35,100 nt of DNA. Origin: an uncultured Collinsella sp. Lineage in GTDB: Bacteria; Actinomycetota; Coriobacteriia; Coriobacteriales; Coriobacteriaceae. The notes under the pieces were generated by a model. It was given only the letters and a program-made list of their open reading frames with translations, had not been told where the DNA came from and ran no database searches. Below are positions 15,781 to 25,052 of the stretch, in pieces. The stretch lies in the NCBI GenBank assembly GCA_905199225.1, contig CAJKFS010000025.1, forward strand, positions 1 through 35,100, in the 5' to 3' direction. How positions within the stretch are numbered: position 1 is the stretch's first letter; every line of letters starts with the position of its first letter. Made by a program: the position numbers and the translations under genes.

Positions 15781-15786
15781 TATACT
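15781..15786 (+). promoter_or_regulatory. Extended -10 element of the tRNA-Glu gene
   Basis: TGC-TATACT, an extended -10 (TGn plus TATACT), ends 10 bases before the mature tRNA 5' end. No convincing -35 at the normal distance was found, which fits an extended -10 promoter. Confidence 0.55.
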
Positions 15787-15796
15787 CTTTCCCGCT

Positions 15797-15873
15797 GTCC
15801 CCATCGTCTAGCGGCCAAGGACGCCACCCTTTCAAGGTGGATATCGCGGGTTCGAATCCCGCTGGGGGCACCA
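15797..15873 (+). tRNA. tRNA-Glu (anticodon TTC), CCA encoded
   Basis: The acceptor stem pairs GTCCCCA with TGGGGGC. The anticodon arm CCACC-CTTTCAA-GGTGG places TTC in the anticodon, reading GAA/GAG. The T arm contains GGTTCGAATCC. Discriminator A15870 is followed by an encoded CCA at 15871-15873. The gene is followed by a strong terminator, and its 3' end is repeated 190 bp downstream. Confidence 0.95.
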
Positions 15874-15944
15874 TTTGAAATGCAAAGCCCGTTACCCTTG
15901 CGGTGACGGGCTTTTTTTCTTCTCCAACGCCGGGATTCGAACCC
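15856..15944 (+). repeat. Direct repeat copy A: tRNA-Glu 3' end plus terminator plus T-arm-like motif
   Basis: The block runs from ATCCCGCTGGGGGCACCATT through the terminator hairpin to CGCCGGGATTCGAACCC. It recurs with substitutions at 16046-16133. The last 13 bases, GGGATTCGAACCC (15932-15944), are the reverse complement of the tRNA T-arm core, so copy A holds the T-arm sequence in both orientations. Confidence 0.8.
15885..15918 (+). terminator. Terminator of tRNA-Glu
   Basis: AAGCCCGTTACC pairs with GGTGACGGGCTT (12 bp with one G-T pair) around a short loop and runs into seven T's. It begins 12 bases after the tRNA CCA end. Confidence 0.85.
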
Positions 15945-16045
15945 GGCAGGGTGCGGAGCTGAGGAAACGCGCAAGCGTTTTCCAGCGCAGCACGCAAGGA
16001 GCGGAGCGACGCAGCGAAAGCGGGCGGCGCCAGCCGCACGCGGAC

Positions 16046-16133
16046 ATCCCGCTGGGGGCACCATTTAAATCGAAAAGCCCGTTACCCCCGTGGTGGCGGG
16101 CTTTTTGCTACCCATACGCCGGGATTCGAACCC
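16046..16133 (+). repeat. Direct repeat copy B: degraded second copy of the tRNA-Glu 3' end region
   Basis: Starts with ATCCCGCTGGGGGCACCATT, identical to the tRNA 3' end of copy A, but is preceded by unrelated GC-rich DNA (15950-16045), not by a tRNA body. The terminator hairpin is preserved with changed loop bases (16075-16106, then TTTTT), as is the inverted T-arm-like GGGATTCGAACCC (16121-16133). This is the pattern left by tandem duplication or by an integration event at a tRNA 3' end. Confidence 0.75.
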
Positions 16134-16167
16134 CGAAGGCATATAATCTCACTGTCATCCAAGGGCC

Positions 16168-16389
16168 CGTGGACAAAAAATAGCAAATATGAGTACTGTT
16201 GCCAATTTAGTAACAGCGATTTCATGCCATCAGAAGGCGATTTGGACACAAGGCGGTCCTACGGCGGAAGCATTGCAAGCGTTTATCAGCTAAGTACTTG
16301 GACATATGTTGCGTAACACTGCATATTTTGCAAAAAGATAATGCTACAGGACTTGTGACAGTACTCATATTTGACGTTTTTTGCCCACG
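16168..16389. mobile_element. MITE-like 222-bp element with 32-bp terminal inverted repeats
   Basis: The left end (16168-16199) starts CGTGGACAAAAAA and ends CAAATATGAGTACTGT. The reverse complement of the right end (16358-16389) starts CGTGGGCAAAAAA and ends CAAATATGAGTACTGT. They agree at 28 of 32 positions. The interior is AT-rich against a GC-rich background and has no open frame of note. No clear target-site duplication was seen. It could be a non-autonomous mobile element or a dispersed intergenic repeat. Confidence 0.6.
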
Positions 16390-16448
16390 ACCCCTTATTA
16401 CGTGGGCGAATCAGTTGCAAAACGGACTCCTAAGCGTCCTTCGCAATC

Positions 16449-16482
16449 AAAAAGCCGGGGCCCGCACGATGCGGACCCCGGC
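16449..16482 (-). terminator. Terminator of the glutamine synthetase gene
   Basis: GCCGGGG-C-CCGCA (16454-16466) pairs with TGCGG-A-CCCCGGC (16470-16482). On the minus strand the stem is followed by TTTTT. It lies 31 bases beyond the glnN stop codon. Confidence 0.85.
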
Positions 16483-16512
16483 TCAATACCGTGACAATAT
16501 GTCAGTTACATT

Positions 16513-18600
<2,088 letters not shown>

Positions 18601-18679
18601 ACGGAACTCCCTTCGTATCGGCACCGCGTGAGATGCGGTGTTGATTACTAACGAACGAGTCATAGCTTAGACTCGCCGT

Positions 18680-18717
18680 GTTTCCGCGACATTACCGTTA
18701 TGTTGCTGTCGCGAAAC
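18680..18717 (-). promoter_or_regulatory. GlnR-box-like site upstream of glnN
   Basis: On the minus strand the sequence reads GTTTC-n6-GCAAC-n6-GTAAT-n6-GAAAC, exactly 38 bases. The actinobacterial GlnR consensus is gTnAc-n6-GaAAc-n6-gTnAc-n6-GaAAc; spacing is exact and each half-site differs by at most one base at the conserved positions. The site is also an imperfect inverted repeat. It lies 80-117 bases upstream of the glnN start. The consensus is established for Streptomyces-type GlnR; whether this organism has that regulator cannot be seen here. Confidence 0.55.
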
Positions 18718-19027
18718 CAATCAATGAGGTTACCGCATCGCGGCGGCGTTGCCGCCCTCAACAGCCAATCAACTGTATAAATTGCAGACCTCTCCCCATG
18801 GTTTAAGGGTAGGCAATTTGGGATGGGGCTCTATTAACTGGTATTTCGCATCAGATACCAGTCTTTATAGCCCGTGTCAAAATGAGCCGCTCTGCTATAG
18901 GGAATGTCGATAGCAAGGCATCTTTGATTGGTATCCTCAAATAGCGAGTGAAACTCCGCCGTGGCACAGTGGTGCTGTAGAATCCTTACAACACATCACA
19001 CTATTTAAGTATCTAAAGGAGCACGAT
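18718..19027. other. Intergenic region upstream of metF with inverted repeat
   Basis: Gene-free. ACTGGTAT (18837-18844) pairs with ATACCAGT (18855-18862), and a further half-site TGGTAT occurs at 18929-18934. TAGAAT at 18978-18983 is the likely -10 of the met operon. The repeats lie roughly 115 bp or more upstream of this -10 (nearest half-site about 45 bp), compatible with an operator. No SAM-I, SAM-II, SAM-IV or SAH riboswitch core was recognised. Confidence 0.4.
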
Positions 19028-19900
19028 ATGCGCGTCGACGAGGTTTTTAAGCAGGCAGCATCCCAGGGCACCGCACCCGTTTCGTTTGAGATGTTCCCGC
19101 CCAAGGGCGAGCTTACCCTCAACACGGCTCGCGAGGTGGCAGGCAATCTGTGCAAGCTTTCGCCGAGCTTTGTCTCGGTCACCTGCTCTGCCGGCGGCTC
19201 GGGCAACGGCGCCACCACCGCCCCCATCGCGCATATGATTACGAGCGAATTCGATACACCCTCGGTGGCACACCTTACCTGCGTGGGCCGCTCGCACGCC
19301 GATATCGCCGCCAAGATCGACGAGTATCGCACCGCCGGCGTTGAAAACATCCTGGCCCTGCGTGGTGATCTTCCCGCTGGCGCGACTGAGGACGACAAGC
19401 CCGCCTCGGACTACGCCTACGCCCGCGACCTCATCCCCGAGCTCGTCGACGCCGGCTTTTGCGTGGGCGCCGCAGCCTACCCCGAGGGCCACATTGCCTG
19501 CGAGGACCTCAACGTCTCGGTCGAGCACCTCAAGCAAAAGCAAGATGCCGGCGCAAGCTTCTTTGTGACACAGCTCTTCTTTGATAACGAGTGCTTCTAT
19601 CGCTTCCGCGAGCTTGCCGACAAGGCCGGCATCACCGTGCCCATTACCGCGGGCATCATGCCGTTTATGGGCAAGTCGCAGATCAGCCGCATGGTCTTTA
19701 TGTGCGGCGCGTCGCTGCCCTCCCCCGTCATCAAGATCCTCGCCAAGTACGAGAACGACCCCGAGAGCCTGCAGACAGCCGGTGTAGATTATGCTGCTCG
19801 TCAGCTTTGCGACCTTAAGGAGCACGGCGCCGACGGTCTGCACCTGTACACTATGAACCGTCCTGCAATCGCCGCGACCATTATGGAGCGCCTGGGGTAA
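19028..19900 (+). CDS. metF: Methylenetetrahydrofolate reductase
   Basis: Reduces 5,10-methylene-THF to 5-methyl-THF, the methyl donor for MetH. The 290-residue FAD-dependent TIM barrel shows PVSFEMFPPKGE near the N-terminus (catalytic Glu), PSFVSVTCSAGGSG, HLTCVGRSHADI, NILALRGDLPAG, FFVTQLFFDNECFYRF and PITAGIMPFMGKSQ. AAAGGAG precedes the ATG. It overlaps the next start by one base and heads a three-gene methionine operon. The single catalytic domain, without the regulatory domain of eukaryotic enzymes, is normal for bacteria. Confidence 0.95.
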   Translation: MRVDEVFKQAASQGTAPVSFEMFPPKGELTLNTAREVAGNLCKLSPSFVSVTCSAGGSGNGATTAPIAHMITSEFDTPSVAHLTCVGRSHADIAAKIDEYRTAGVENILALRGDLPAGATEDDKPASDYAYARDLIPELVDAGFCVGAAAYPEGHIACEDLNVSVEHLKQKQDAGASFFVTQLFFDNECFYRFRELADKAGITVPITAGIMPFMGKSQISRMVFMCGASLPSPVIKILAKYENDPESLQTAGVDYAARQLCDLKEHGADGLHLYTMNRPAIAATIMERLG

Positions 19901-20688
19901 TGGAAAAACCGCACGTCGATACAACCGTTGTTGAAGTGCCGGCCGACCTTGCGTCGCCGGCGCTTTACCGTATCGACGCTGCCCACCACCCTCGTGTCGA
20001 CCGTGCCGAGATGCTGCGGTATCTGGGCTACGGCGGCCAGCAGATTGAGCCCGAACTGTCGCAGCGTATTGAACTTGTCGTTGAGCGTCTGGAGCTGGAC
20101 ATTGAGCCCCGCGGCGTGCGCCGCATATTTGCCATCGATGCCACGGGAGCCGATGAACAGGGCGACCCTTGCATTCGCTTGGTCGGCACCAACGTTGAGC
20201 TGCGCGGTCGCGATATCTATCGCCACCTCAAAGACGCCCGCTTTGCCGCACTCATGGCATGCACCCTCGGCATGGACGCCGAGCGTCGCCTGCGCACCAC
20301 GGGAGCCCAGCAACCCCTGGAAGGCGCCGTGCTCGACGCCGCATGCTCTGCCTATGTGGAGGCCGCCGTCGAGCAGATGGACCAGCAGGTCAAGGCTGCA
20401 GCCGCTGCACACGGACTCGCCGGTAACTGGCGCTTCAGTCCCGGCTATGGCGACTGCCCGCTCTCTGCCCAGCGCTCGATTGTGGATGCACTCAATGCCA
20501 CGCGCCTCATTGGACTTACCGTCACCCCCACCAGCCTGCTCATGCCCACCAAGAGCGTGACCGCTGTGATTGGCCTGTTCGACGGCGAAGTCCACGACGC
20601 CCAGAGCCGCCCCACCTGCAATATCTGCCGCATGCGCGAGCACTGCCGCTTCCGCGCCGCCCACACCACCTGCTATTCCAGCCATTAG
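19900..20688 (+). CDS. Free-standing MetH reactivation-domain protein
   Basis: A 262-residue relative of the C-terminal activation domain of cobalamin-dependent methionine synthase, which uses SAM and an electron donor to restore oxidised cob(II)alamin. Diagnostic segments are NWRFSPGYGDCPLSAQ (SAM-binding, like RxxPGYxxCP in MetH), LIGLTVTPTSLLMPTKSVTA and a terminal CNICRMREHCRFR. The extra cysteines at the C-terminus are seen in stand-alone versions but not in E. coli MetH, and could bind a metal. It starts in a TAATG overlap with metF and ends 9 bases before metH, whose product lacks this domain, so the two most likely work as a complex. Confidence 0.88.
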   Translation: MEKPHVDTTVVEVPADLASPALYRIDAAHHPRVDRAEMLRYLGYGGQQIEPELSQRIELVVERLELDIEPRGVRRIFAIDATGADEQGDPCIRLVGTNVELRGRDIYRHLKDARFAALMACTLGMDAERRLRTTGAQQPLEGAVLDAACSAYVEAAVEQMDQQVKAAAAAHGLAGNWRFSPGYGDCPLSAQRSIVDALNATRLIGLTVTPTSLLMPTKSVTAVIGLFDGEVHDAQSRPTCNICRMREHCRFRAAHTTCYSSH

Positions 20689-20697
20689 GAGCCATCG

Positions 20698-23253
20698 ATG
20701 TTTACTCCGCTTATCACTCATGATCTGGACGGCGCCGCGCTGGCGGCGCCCGTTGATGCTGCCCGTCGTAATGGCGCTGCATACAAGACGCGCACGATCG
20801 ACGACCTTTGCATTAAGGACAATCGCCTGCGCGCCGCTATCGAGGGCACGGGACACTTGCTGTTCGACGGCGGCATGGGCACCATGCTGCAGGCGGCCGG
20901 CATGAAGGCCGGCGCCCTGCCCGAGCTGCTCAACTTTGAGGAGCCCCAGGTCATTACCGACATTCAGCGCCAATACGTCGAGGCCGGCTGCGACGTGATC
21001 ACCGCCAACACCTTTGGCGCCAACGCCCACAAGCTCGACGGAGCCGCCACCGTGACAGACGTCTTTGCCGCCGCTGTCGCCTGCGCCCGTGAGGCCGGCG
21101 CCCGCTACGTCGCCGGCGACATCGGCCCCATCGGCGCCCTGCTGCGCCCCCTGGGCACCCTCAGCTTTGACGAGGCCTACGACCTCTTTGCCGAGGAGGT
21201 GCGCGCCGGCGTCGCTGCGGGTGTGGACCTCTTTATTATCGAGACTATGACCGACCTGGCCGAGATCAAGGCGGCAGTCCTCGCCTGCCGCGAGAACTCC
21301 GACCTGCCCGTCTTTGCCACCATGACCTTTGAGGAAGACGGCCGCACCTTCTTGGGCACGAGCCCCGAGGTCGCCGCCATCACCCTCGACGCCATCGGCG
21401 CCGACGTCCTTGGCATCAACTGCAGCCAGGGCCCGGCCGAGCTCCGAGGACTCGCTGCGCGTATGCTCACCGTTACCGACAAGCCCGTTATGGTGCAGGC
21501 CAATGCGGGACTGCCCCACGTGGACGATGACGGCAATACCGTCTTTGATATCCAGGCGCCCGAGTACGCCGAGGCCGTCGCCGGCATGATCGAGGACGGC
21601 GTGAGCGTCGTCGGCGGATGCTGCGGAACCACGCCGGCGCACATGGCGGCACTTCGTACCCTCATCGACAACCACACGCCCAGCCCGCGTCACCGCAAGC
21701 CCAGCATGTCGGTCACGAGCGCCCAGACGGTCGTGGACCTCCCCTGCGACGGCCACAAGATCGCCGTCATCGGCGAGCGCATCAACCCCACCGGCAAAAA
21801 GCGCCTGCAGCAGGCCCTGCGCGACGGCAACTTGGACTACGTCGTGAGCCAGGGCATCAGCCAGCAGGAGCAGGGCGCCGACATCCTGGACGTCAACGTG
21901 GGCCTGCCCGAAATCGACGAGGTCAAGATCATCCAACAGGCGACCGAGCAGCTCCAAGGTTCCACGCTGCTGCCGCTGCAGATCGACTCCACCGACCCTG
22001 CCGCCGTCGAGGCCGCCGTGCGTCGCTACGCCGGCAAGCCCATCATCAACTCGGTCAATGGCAAACAGCAGATCATGGACGAGATCTTCCCGCTGGTCGC
22101 CCACTACGGCACCAACGTCGTCGGCCTCACGCTCGACGAGGGCGGCATCCCGGATACCGCCGAGGCACGCTATAGCATCGCCGAGCGTATTGTGGCCGAA
22201 GCCGCCCGTTACGGCATCGGCCCGGACCGCATCCTCATCGACTGTCTGGTCATGACCGCCTCGACCAACCAGCGCCAGGCTGAGCAGATCCTGCGCGCCA
22301 TGTCTATGTGCAAGGAGCGCCTGGGCGTCAAGTGCGCACTCGGCGTATCGAACATCAGCTTTGGCCTGCCCGCGCGCCCGCTGCTGGGCTCGGTCTTTTT
22401 GGCCGCCGCCTTTGGTGCAGGTCTGGACGCCCCCATCATGAACCCGGGTTCCAAGCGCTTTATGGACACTGTCTACAGCTATCGCGTGCTGAGCGTTGAG
22501 GACGAGGGCTCGACCGGATACATCGAGCGCTACGCCGGCTGGACCGACCCGTACAAGATTGCCGCCAACCCGGCGGCCGCTCAGTCAGCATCGAGCGATG
22601 CCGCGCCTGCCGCAAGCACCACCGCAAGAGCCGATGACGACCCCATCCGCCACATGGTCGTCTCGGGTCGCAAGGGCGAAATCGCGGCCGAGACCGAGCG
22701 CCTGCTGGCCGACCACGACGCCATGGACCTCATCAACAACCACTTTATCCCCGCCCTCGATGAGGTCGGAGTCCTCTTTGACCAGGGAAAGTTCTTCTTG
22801 CCGCAGCTCATGGCCTCGGCCGAGGCCGCGCGCGTGGGCTTCGATACCATCAAACGCCTGATGCCCGCCGGCGAGATTGCCGACAAGGGCAAGATCTGCG
22901 TGGCCACCGTCAAGGGCGATATCCACGACATCGGTAAGAACATCGTCAAGATGCTGCTCGACAACTACGGCTATACCGTCTTTGATCTGGGTCGCGACGT
23001 CGATCCGCAGGAGGTGCTCAAGACCGTCAAGGAGCGCGACATTAAGCTCGTCGGCCTCTCGGCGCTTATGACCACCACGGTCGTCGCCATGGAGGAGACC
23101 ATCAAGTTGCTTCATGCCGAGGTGCCGGGCGTCAAGATTATCGTAGGCGGCGCCGTACTCACCCCCGAATACGCCAAGCAGATTGGCGCGGACTACTACG
23201 CCAAGGACGCCGCCGAAAGCGCGCGCATCGCCGAAGAGGTCTTTGGGCAGTAA
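20698..23253 (+). CDS. metH: Cobalamin-dependent methionine synthase lacking the activation domain
   Basis: Transfers the methyl group of 5-methyl-THF to homocysteine through cobalamin. The 851 residues comprise an unusual 50-residue N-terminal extension, the homocysteine domain (about 50-330; zinc ligands Cys242 in GINCSQGP and Cys308-Cys309 in GGCCGTTP), the pterin domain (about 350-620; IAVIGERINPTGKKRLQQAL, DVNVGLPEIDE), a linker rich in Ala/Ser, the cap domain, and the B12 domain with GDIHDIGKN (axial His743), GLSALMTTTV and IVGGAVLTPEYA. E. coli MetH has about 1227 residues; the missing reactivation domain is encoded by the gene directly upstream. AGGAG precedes the ATG. Confidence 0.95.
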   Translation: MFTPLITHDLDGAALAAPVDAARRNGAAYKTRTIDDLCIKDNRLRAAIEGTGHLLFDGGMGTMLQAAGMKAGALPELLNFEEPQVITDIQRQYVEAGCDVITANTFGANAHKLDGAATVTDVFAAAVACAREAGARYVAGDIGPIGALLRPLGTLSFDEAYDLFAEEVRAGVAAGVDLFIIETMTDLAEIKAAVLACRENSDLPVFATMTFEEDGRTFLGTSPEVAAITLDAIGADVLGINCSQGPAELRGLAARMLTVTDKPVMVQANAGLPHVDDDGNTVFDIQAPEYAEAVAGMIEDGVSVVGGCCGTTPAHMAALRTLIDNHTPSPRHRKPSMSVTSAQTVVDLPCDGHKIAVIGERINPTGKKRLQQALRDGNLDYVVSQGISQQEQGADILDVNVGLPEIDEVKIIQQATEQLQGSTLLPLQIDSTDPAAVEAAVRRYAGKPIINSVNGKQQIMDEIFPLVAHYGTNVVGLTLDEGGIPDTAEARYSIAERIVAEAARYGIGPDRILIDCLVMTASTNQRQAEQILRAMSMCKERLGVKCALGVSNISFGLPARPLLGSVFLAAAFGAGLDAPIMNPGSKRFMDTVYSYRVLSVEDEGSTGYIERYAGWTDPYKIAANPAAAQSASSDAAPAASTTARADDDPIRHMVVSGRKGEIAAETERLLADHDAMDLINNHFIPALDEVGVLFDQGKFFLPQLMASAEAARVGFDTIKRLMPAGEIADKGKICVATVKGDIHDIGKNIVKMLLDNYGYTVFDLGRDVDPQEVLKTVKERDIKLVGLSALMTTTVVAMEETIKLLHAEVPGVKIIVGGAVLTPEYAKQIGADYYAKDAAESARIAEEVFGQ

Positions 23254-23278
23254 CACAACGGAAACAACCGAGCACCAA

Positions 23279-23316
23279 AACGTGCCGCATGCGCCACTTG
23301 GCACGTGCGGCACGTT
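23279..23316. repeat. 11-bp perfect inverted repeat between metH and the UPF0210 gene
   Basis: AACGTGCCGCA (23279-23289) pairs with TGCGGCACGTT (23306-23316). There is no T-run after it on either strand, so it is not a standard terminator. TAGAAT, a likely -10 for the next gene, begins at its right edge (23316-23321), so it could act as an operator or as a leader structure. Confidence 0.45.
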
Positions 23317-23361
23317 AGAATAGATAAGACTATGCTCGTTTTGGCAGATAGGAGCGCAAGG

Positions 23362-24726
23362 ATGGCGATCACGCCCGCAGAAATCGCGGAAACCCGCGGC
23401 ATGGTTGAGGAGCAGAACCTCGACATCAGGACCATCACCATGGGTGTTTCGCTCATGGGTTGCGGTGACGAGAACCTCGACCGCATGTGCACGAAGATCT
23501 ACGACCACGTGACGCACACGGCTGAGCATCTGGTCGAGACCGCCGAGAACCTCGAGCGCGAGTACGGTATCCCCATCGTCAACAAGCGCGTTTCCGTCAC
23601 CCCGGTGGCGCAGATCGCCGCGTGCTGCAAGGATGAGGACCTCACCCCCATCGCGCATGCCCTCGACCGCGCGGCTGAGACGCTCGGCATCGACTACCTG
23701 GGCGGCTTTTCCGCGCTCGTCCAGAAGGGCATCGGCGACGCCGACCGCCGCGTCATCCAGTCCATCCCCCAGGCGCTCGCCACCACGAGCCGCGTCTGCT
23801 CCAGCGTCAACGTCGCCAGCCTGCGCGCCGGTATCAACATGGATGCCGTGCTCATGGCCGCCCAGACCATCATCGATGCCGCCAAGCTCACGGCCGACCA
23901 GGATTCCGTCGGCGCCTCCAAGTTTGTCTGCTTTGCCAACATGGTCGAGGACTCCCCGTTTATGGCGGGCGCCGTCCACGGCGGTGGCGAGGCCGACGCC
24001 GTCATCAACGTAGGCGTCTCGGGCCCCGGCGTTATGGCCGCAGCCCTGGAGACGCTGCCCGATTCCGCATCGATGATGGAGGTCGCCGAGAAGATCAAGC
24101 AGACCGCCTTTAAGATCACCCGTGCCGGCGAGCTCATGAGCCGTGAGGCAGCCCGCCGTCTGGGTGTCGAGAAAGGCATTGTCGACCTGTCGCTGGCTCC
24201 CACACCCGCCATCGGCGACTCCGTCGCGCGCATCCTCGAGATTATCGGCGTGGGCACCTGCGGTGGCCCGGGCACGACCTGTGCGCTCGCCATGCTCAAC
24301 GATGCCGTCAAGAAGGGCGGCGTCATGGCCAGCTCCAGCGTGGGCGGTCTCTCCGGCGCCTTTATCCCCGTGTCCGAGGACGCCGGCATGATCGCCGCCG
24401 TCGAAGCCGGCGCGCTTTCGCTCGAGAAGCTCGAAGCCATGACCTGTGTGTGCTCCGTCGGCCTGGACATGATCGCCATCCCCGGCGACACCCCGGTCGA
24501 GACCATCGCCGGCATCATCGCCGACGAGATGGCCATCGGCGTCATCAACAACAAGACCACGGCCGTCCGCGTGATTCCCGCCATTGGCAAGGGCGTGGGC
24601 GACTGCGTCGAGTACGGTGGCCTGTTTGGCCGTGCGCCCATCATGCCGGTGAACCCCAACGCCGGCACCGTGCTTGCCCACCGCGGTGGACGCTTCCCGG
24701 CGCCGCTGAACTCGCTGAAGAACTAG
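23362..24726 (+). CDS. UPF0210 / DUF711 family protein
   Basis: A 454-residue cytosolic protein matching the UPF0210 family (about 451 residues), whose function is unknown; structures show a fold related to pyruvate formate-lyase-type barrels. Conserved segments include NLDIRTITMGVSLMGC, NKRVSVTPVAQIAACC, ANMVEDSPFMAGAVHGGGEA, VNVGVSGPGV, GVGTCGGPGTTCALAMLNDA, VGGLSGAFIPVSED and NNKTTAVRVIPAIGKG. In many genomes it follows a small ACT-domain protein (UPF0237); that partner is not found here. The ATG at 23362 has AGGAG seven bases upstream; the frame extends 19 codons further without similarity. Confidence 0.92.
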   Translation: MAITPAEIAETRGMVEEQNLDIRTITMGVSLMGCGDENLDRMCTKIYDHVTHTAEHLVETAENLEREYGIPIVNKRVSVTPVAQIAACCKDEDLTPIAHALDRAAETLGIDYLGGFSALVQKGIGDADRRVIQSIPQALATTSRVCSSVNVASLRAGINMDAVLMAAQTIIDAAKLTADQDSVGASKFVCFANMVEDSPFMAGAVHGGGEADAVINVGVSGPGVMAAALETLPDSASMMEVAEKIKQTAFKITRAGELMSREAARRLGVEKGIVDLSLAPTPAIGDSVARILEIIGVGTCGGPGTTCALAMLNDAVKKGGVMASSSVGGLSGAFIPVSEDAGMIAAVEAGALSLEKLEAMTCVCSVGLDMIAIPGDTPVETIAGIIADEMAIGVINNKTTAVRVIPAIGKGVGDCVEYGGLFGRAPIMPVNPNAGTVLAHRGGRFPAPLNSLKN

Positions 24727-24743
24727 CTGAGGGGTTCGGGCGA

Positions 24744-24885
24744 GGAGCCCCGCCGCCGGGCGGCAGACATATAAGGTCGCCTGCTCGGACAGTCCTGCGC
24801 AAGACGGAGGCCACATTAAGTGGCCTCCTTTGCGTGCGGAACTCGCGATCGACCTTATATGTCTGCCGCCCGGCGGCGGGGCTCC
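24744..24885. repeat. 142-bp element bounded by 36-bp perfect inverted repeats
   Basis: The arms 24744-24779 and 24850-24885 are exact reverse complements over 36 bases: GGAGCCCCGCCGCCGGG... on the left, CGACCTTATATGTCTGCC... on the right. The 70-base centre contains a further hairpin (24806-24828). The outer 19 bases of each arm are extremely GC-rich and the inner 17 are AT-richer. It has no coding capacity. It lies in the 326-bp gap after the UPF0210 gene. Possible identities are a MITE-like insertion, a dispersed repeat, or a very stable terminator-like structure. Confidence 0.8.
24806..24831 (+). terminator. Hairpin inside the inverted-repeat element, likely terminator
   Basis: GGAGGCCAC (24806-24814), loop ATTAA, GTGGCCTCC (24820-24828), then TTTG. 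Nine perfect base pairs and a short T-run suggest it terminates the UPF0210 transcript. Confidence 0.6.
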
Positions 24886-24968
24886 CGCACAACGGGACCT
24901 CAGTTGGGTTCTATCCCGGTTGCAGTCGCTTCGCTCCTGCACCACTTGGCTGGTGCGGCGGTTTGGCG

Positions 24969-24997
24969 TTGGAACGGTTCTTTTTCTGATATATGCT
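24969..24997 (+). promoter_or_regulatory. Putative promoter of the methyltransferase gene
   Basis: TTGGAA (24969-24974), a 17-base spacer, then TATGCT (24992-24997). Each hexamer matches four of six consensus bases. Transcription would start near 25004, directly at the terminator-like hairpin 25002-25033. Confidence 0.4.
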
Positions 24998-25001
24998 TGT
25001 T

Positions 25002-25033
25002 GCGGCTCTTCTTTTGGGAGGGGCCGCTTTTTT
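25002..25033 (+). terminator. Terminator-like hairpin just upstream of the methyltransferase gene
   Basis: GCGGCTC (25002-25008) pairs with GGGCCGC (25021-25027, one T-G pair) and is followed by six T's. It ends 19 bases before the GTG start and 7 bases before the ribosome-binding site. It could stop upstream transcription, or act as an attenuator. Confidence 0.6.
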
Positions 25034-25052
25034 GTTGCTAGGAGGTTGGCCC

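Noticed and set aside
15701..16039. Minus-strand open frame across the tRNA-Glu containing a GFEPAISTLKG-like segment.
   Set aside because: This is the antisense translation of the tRNA and its T arm, a well-known annotation artefact.
18718..19027. SAM or SAH riboswitch upstream of metF.
   Set aside because: The conserved cores of SAM-I, SAM-II, SAM-IV and SAH riboswitches were looked for and not seen; only a simple inverted repeat is present.
20698..23253. metH as a truncated pseudogene.
   Set aside because: The missing activation domain is encoded intact by the adjacent upstream gene, and the frame ends cleanly after a complete B12 domain.
24993..25052. N-terminal hydrophobic segment (signal or membrane anchor) on the methyltransferase.
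   Set aside because: That stretch is translation of the terminator-like hairpin and its T-run; a GTG with GGAGG at the right distance begins after it.
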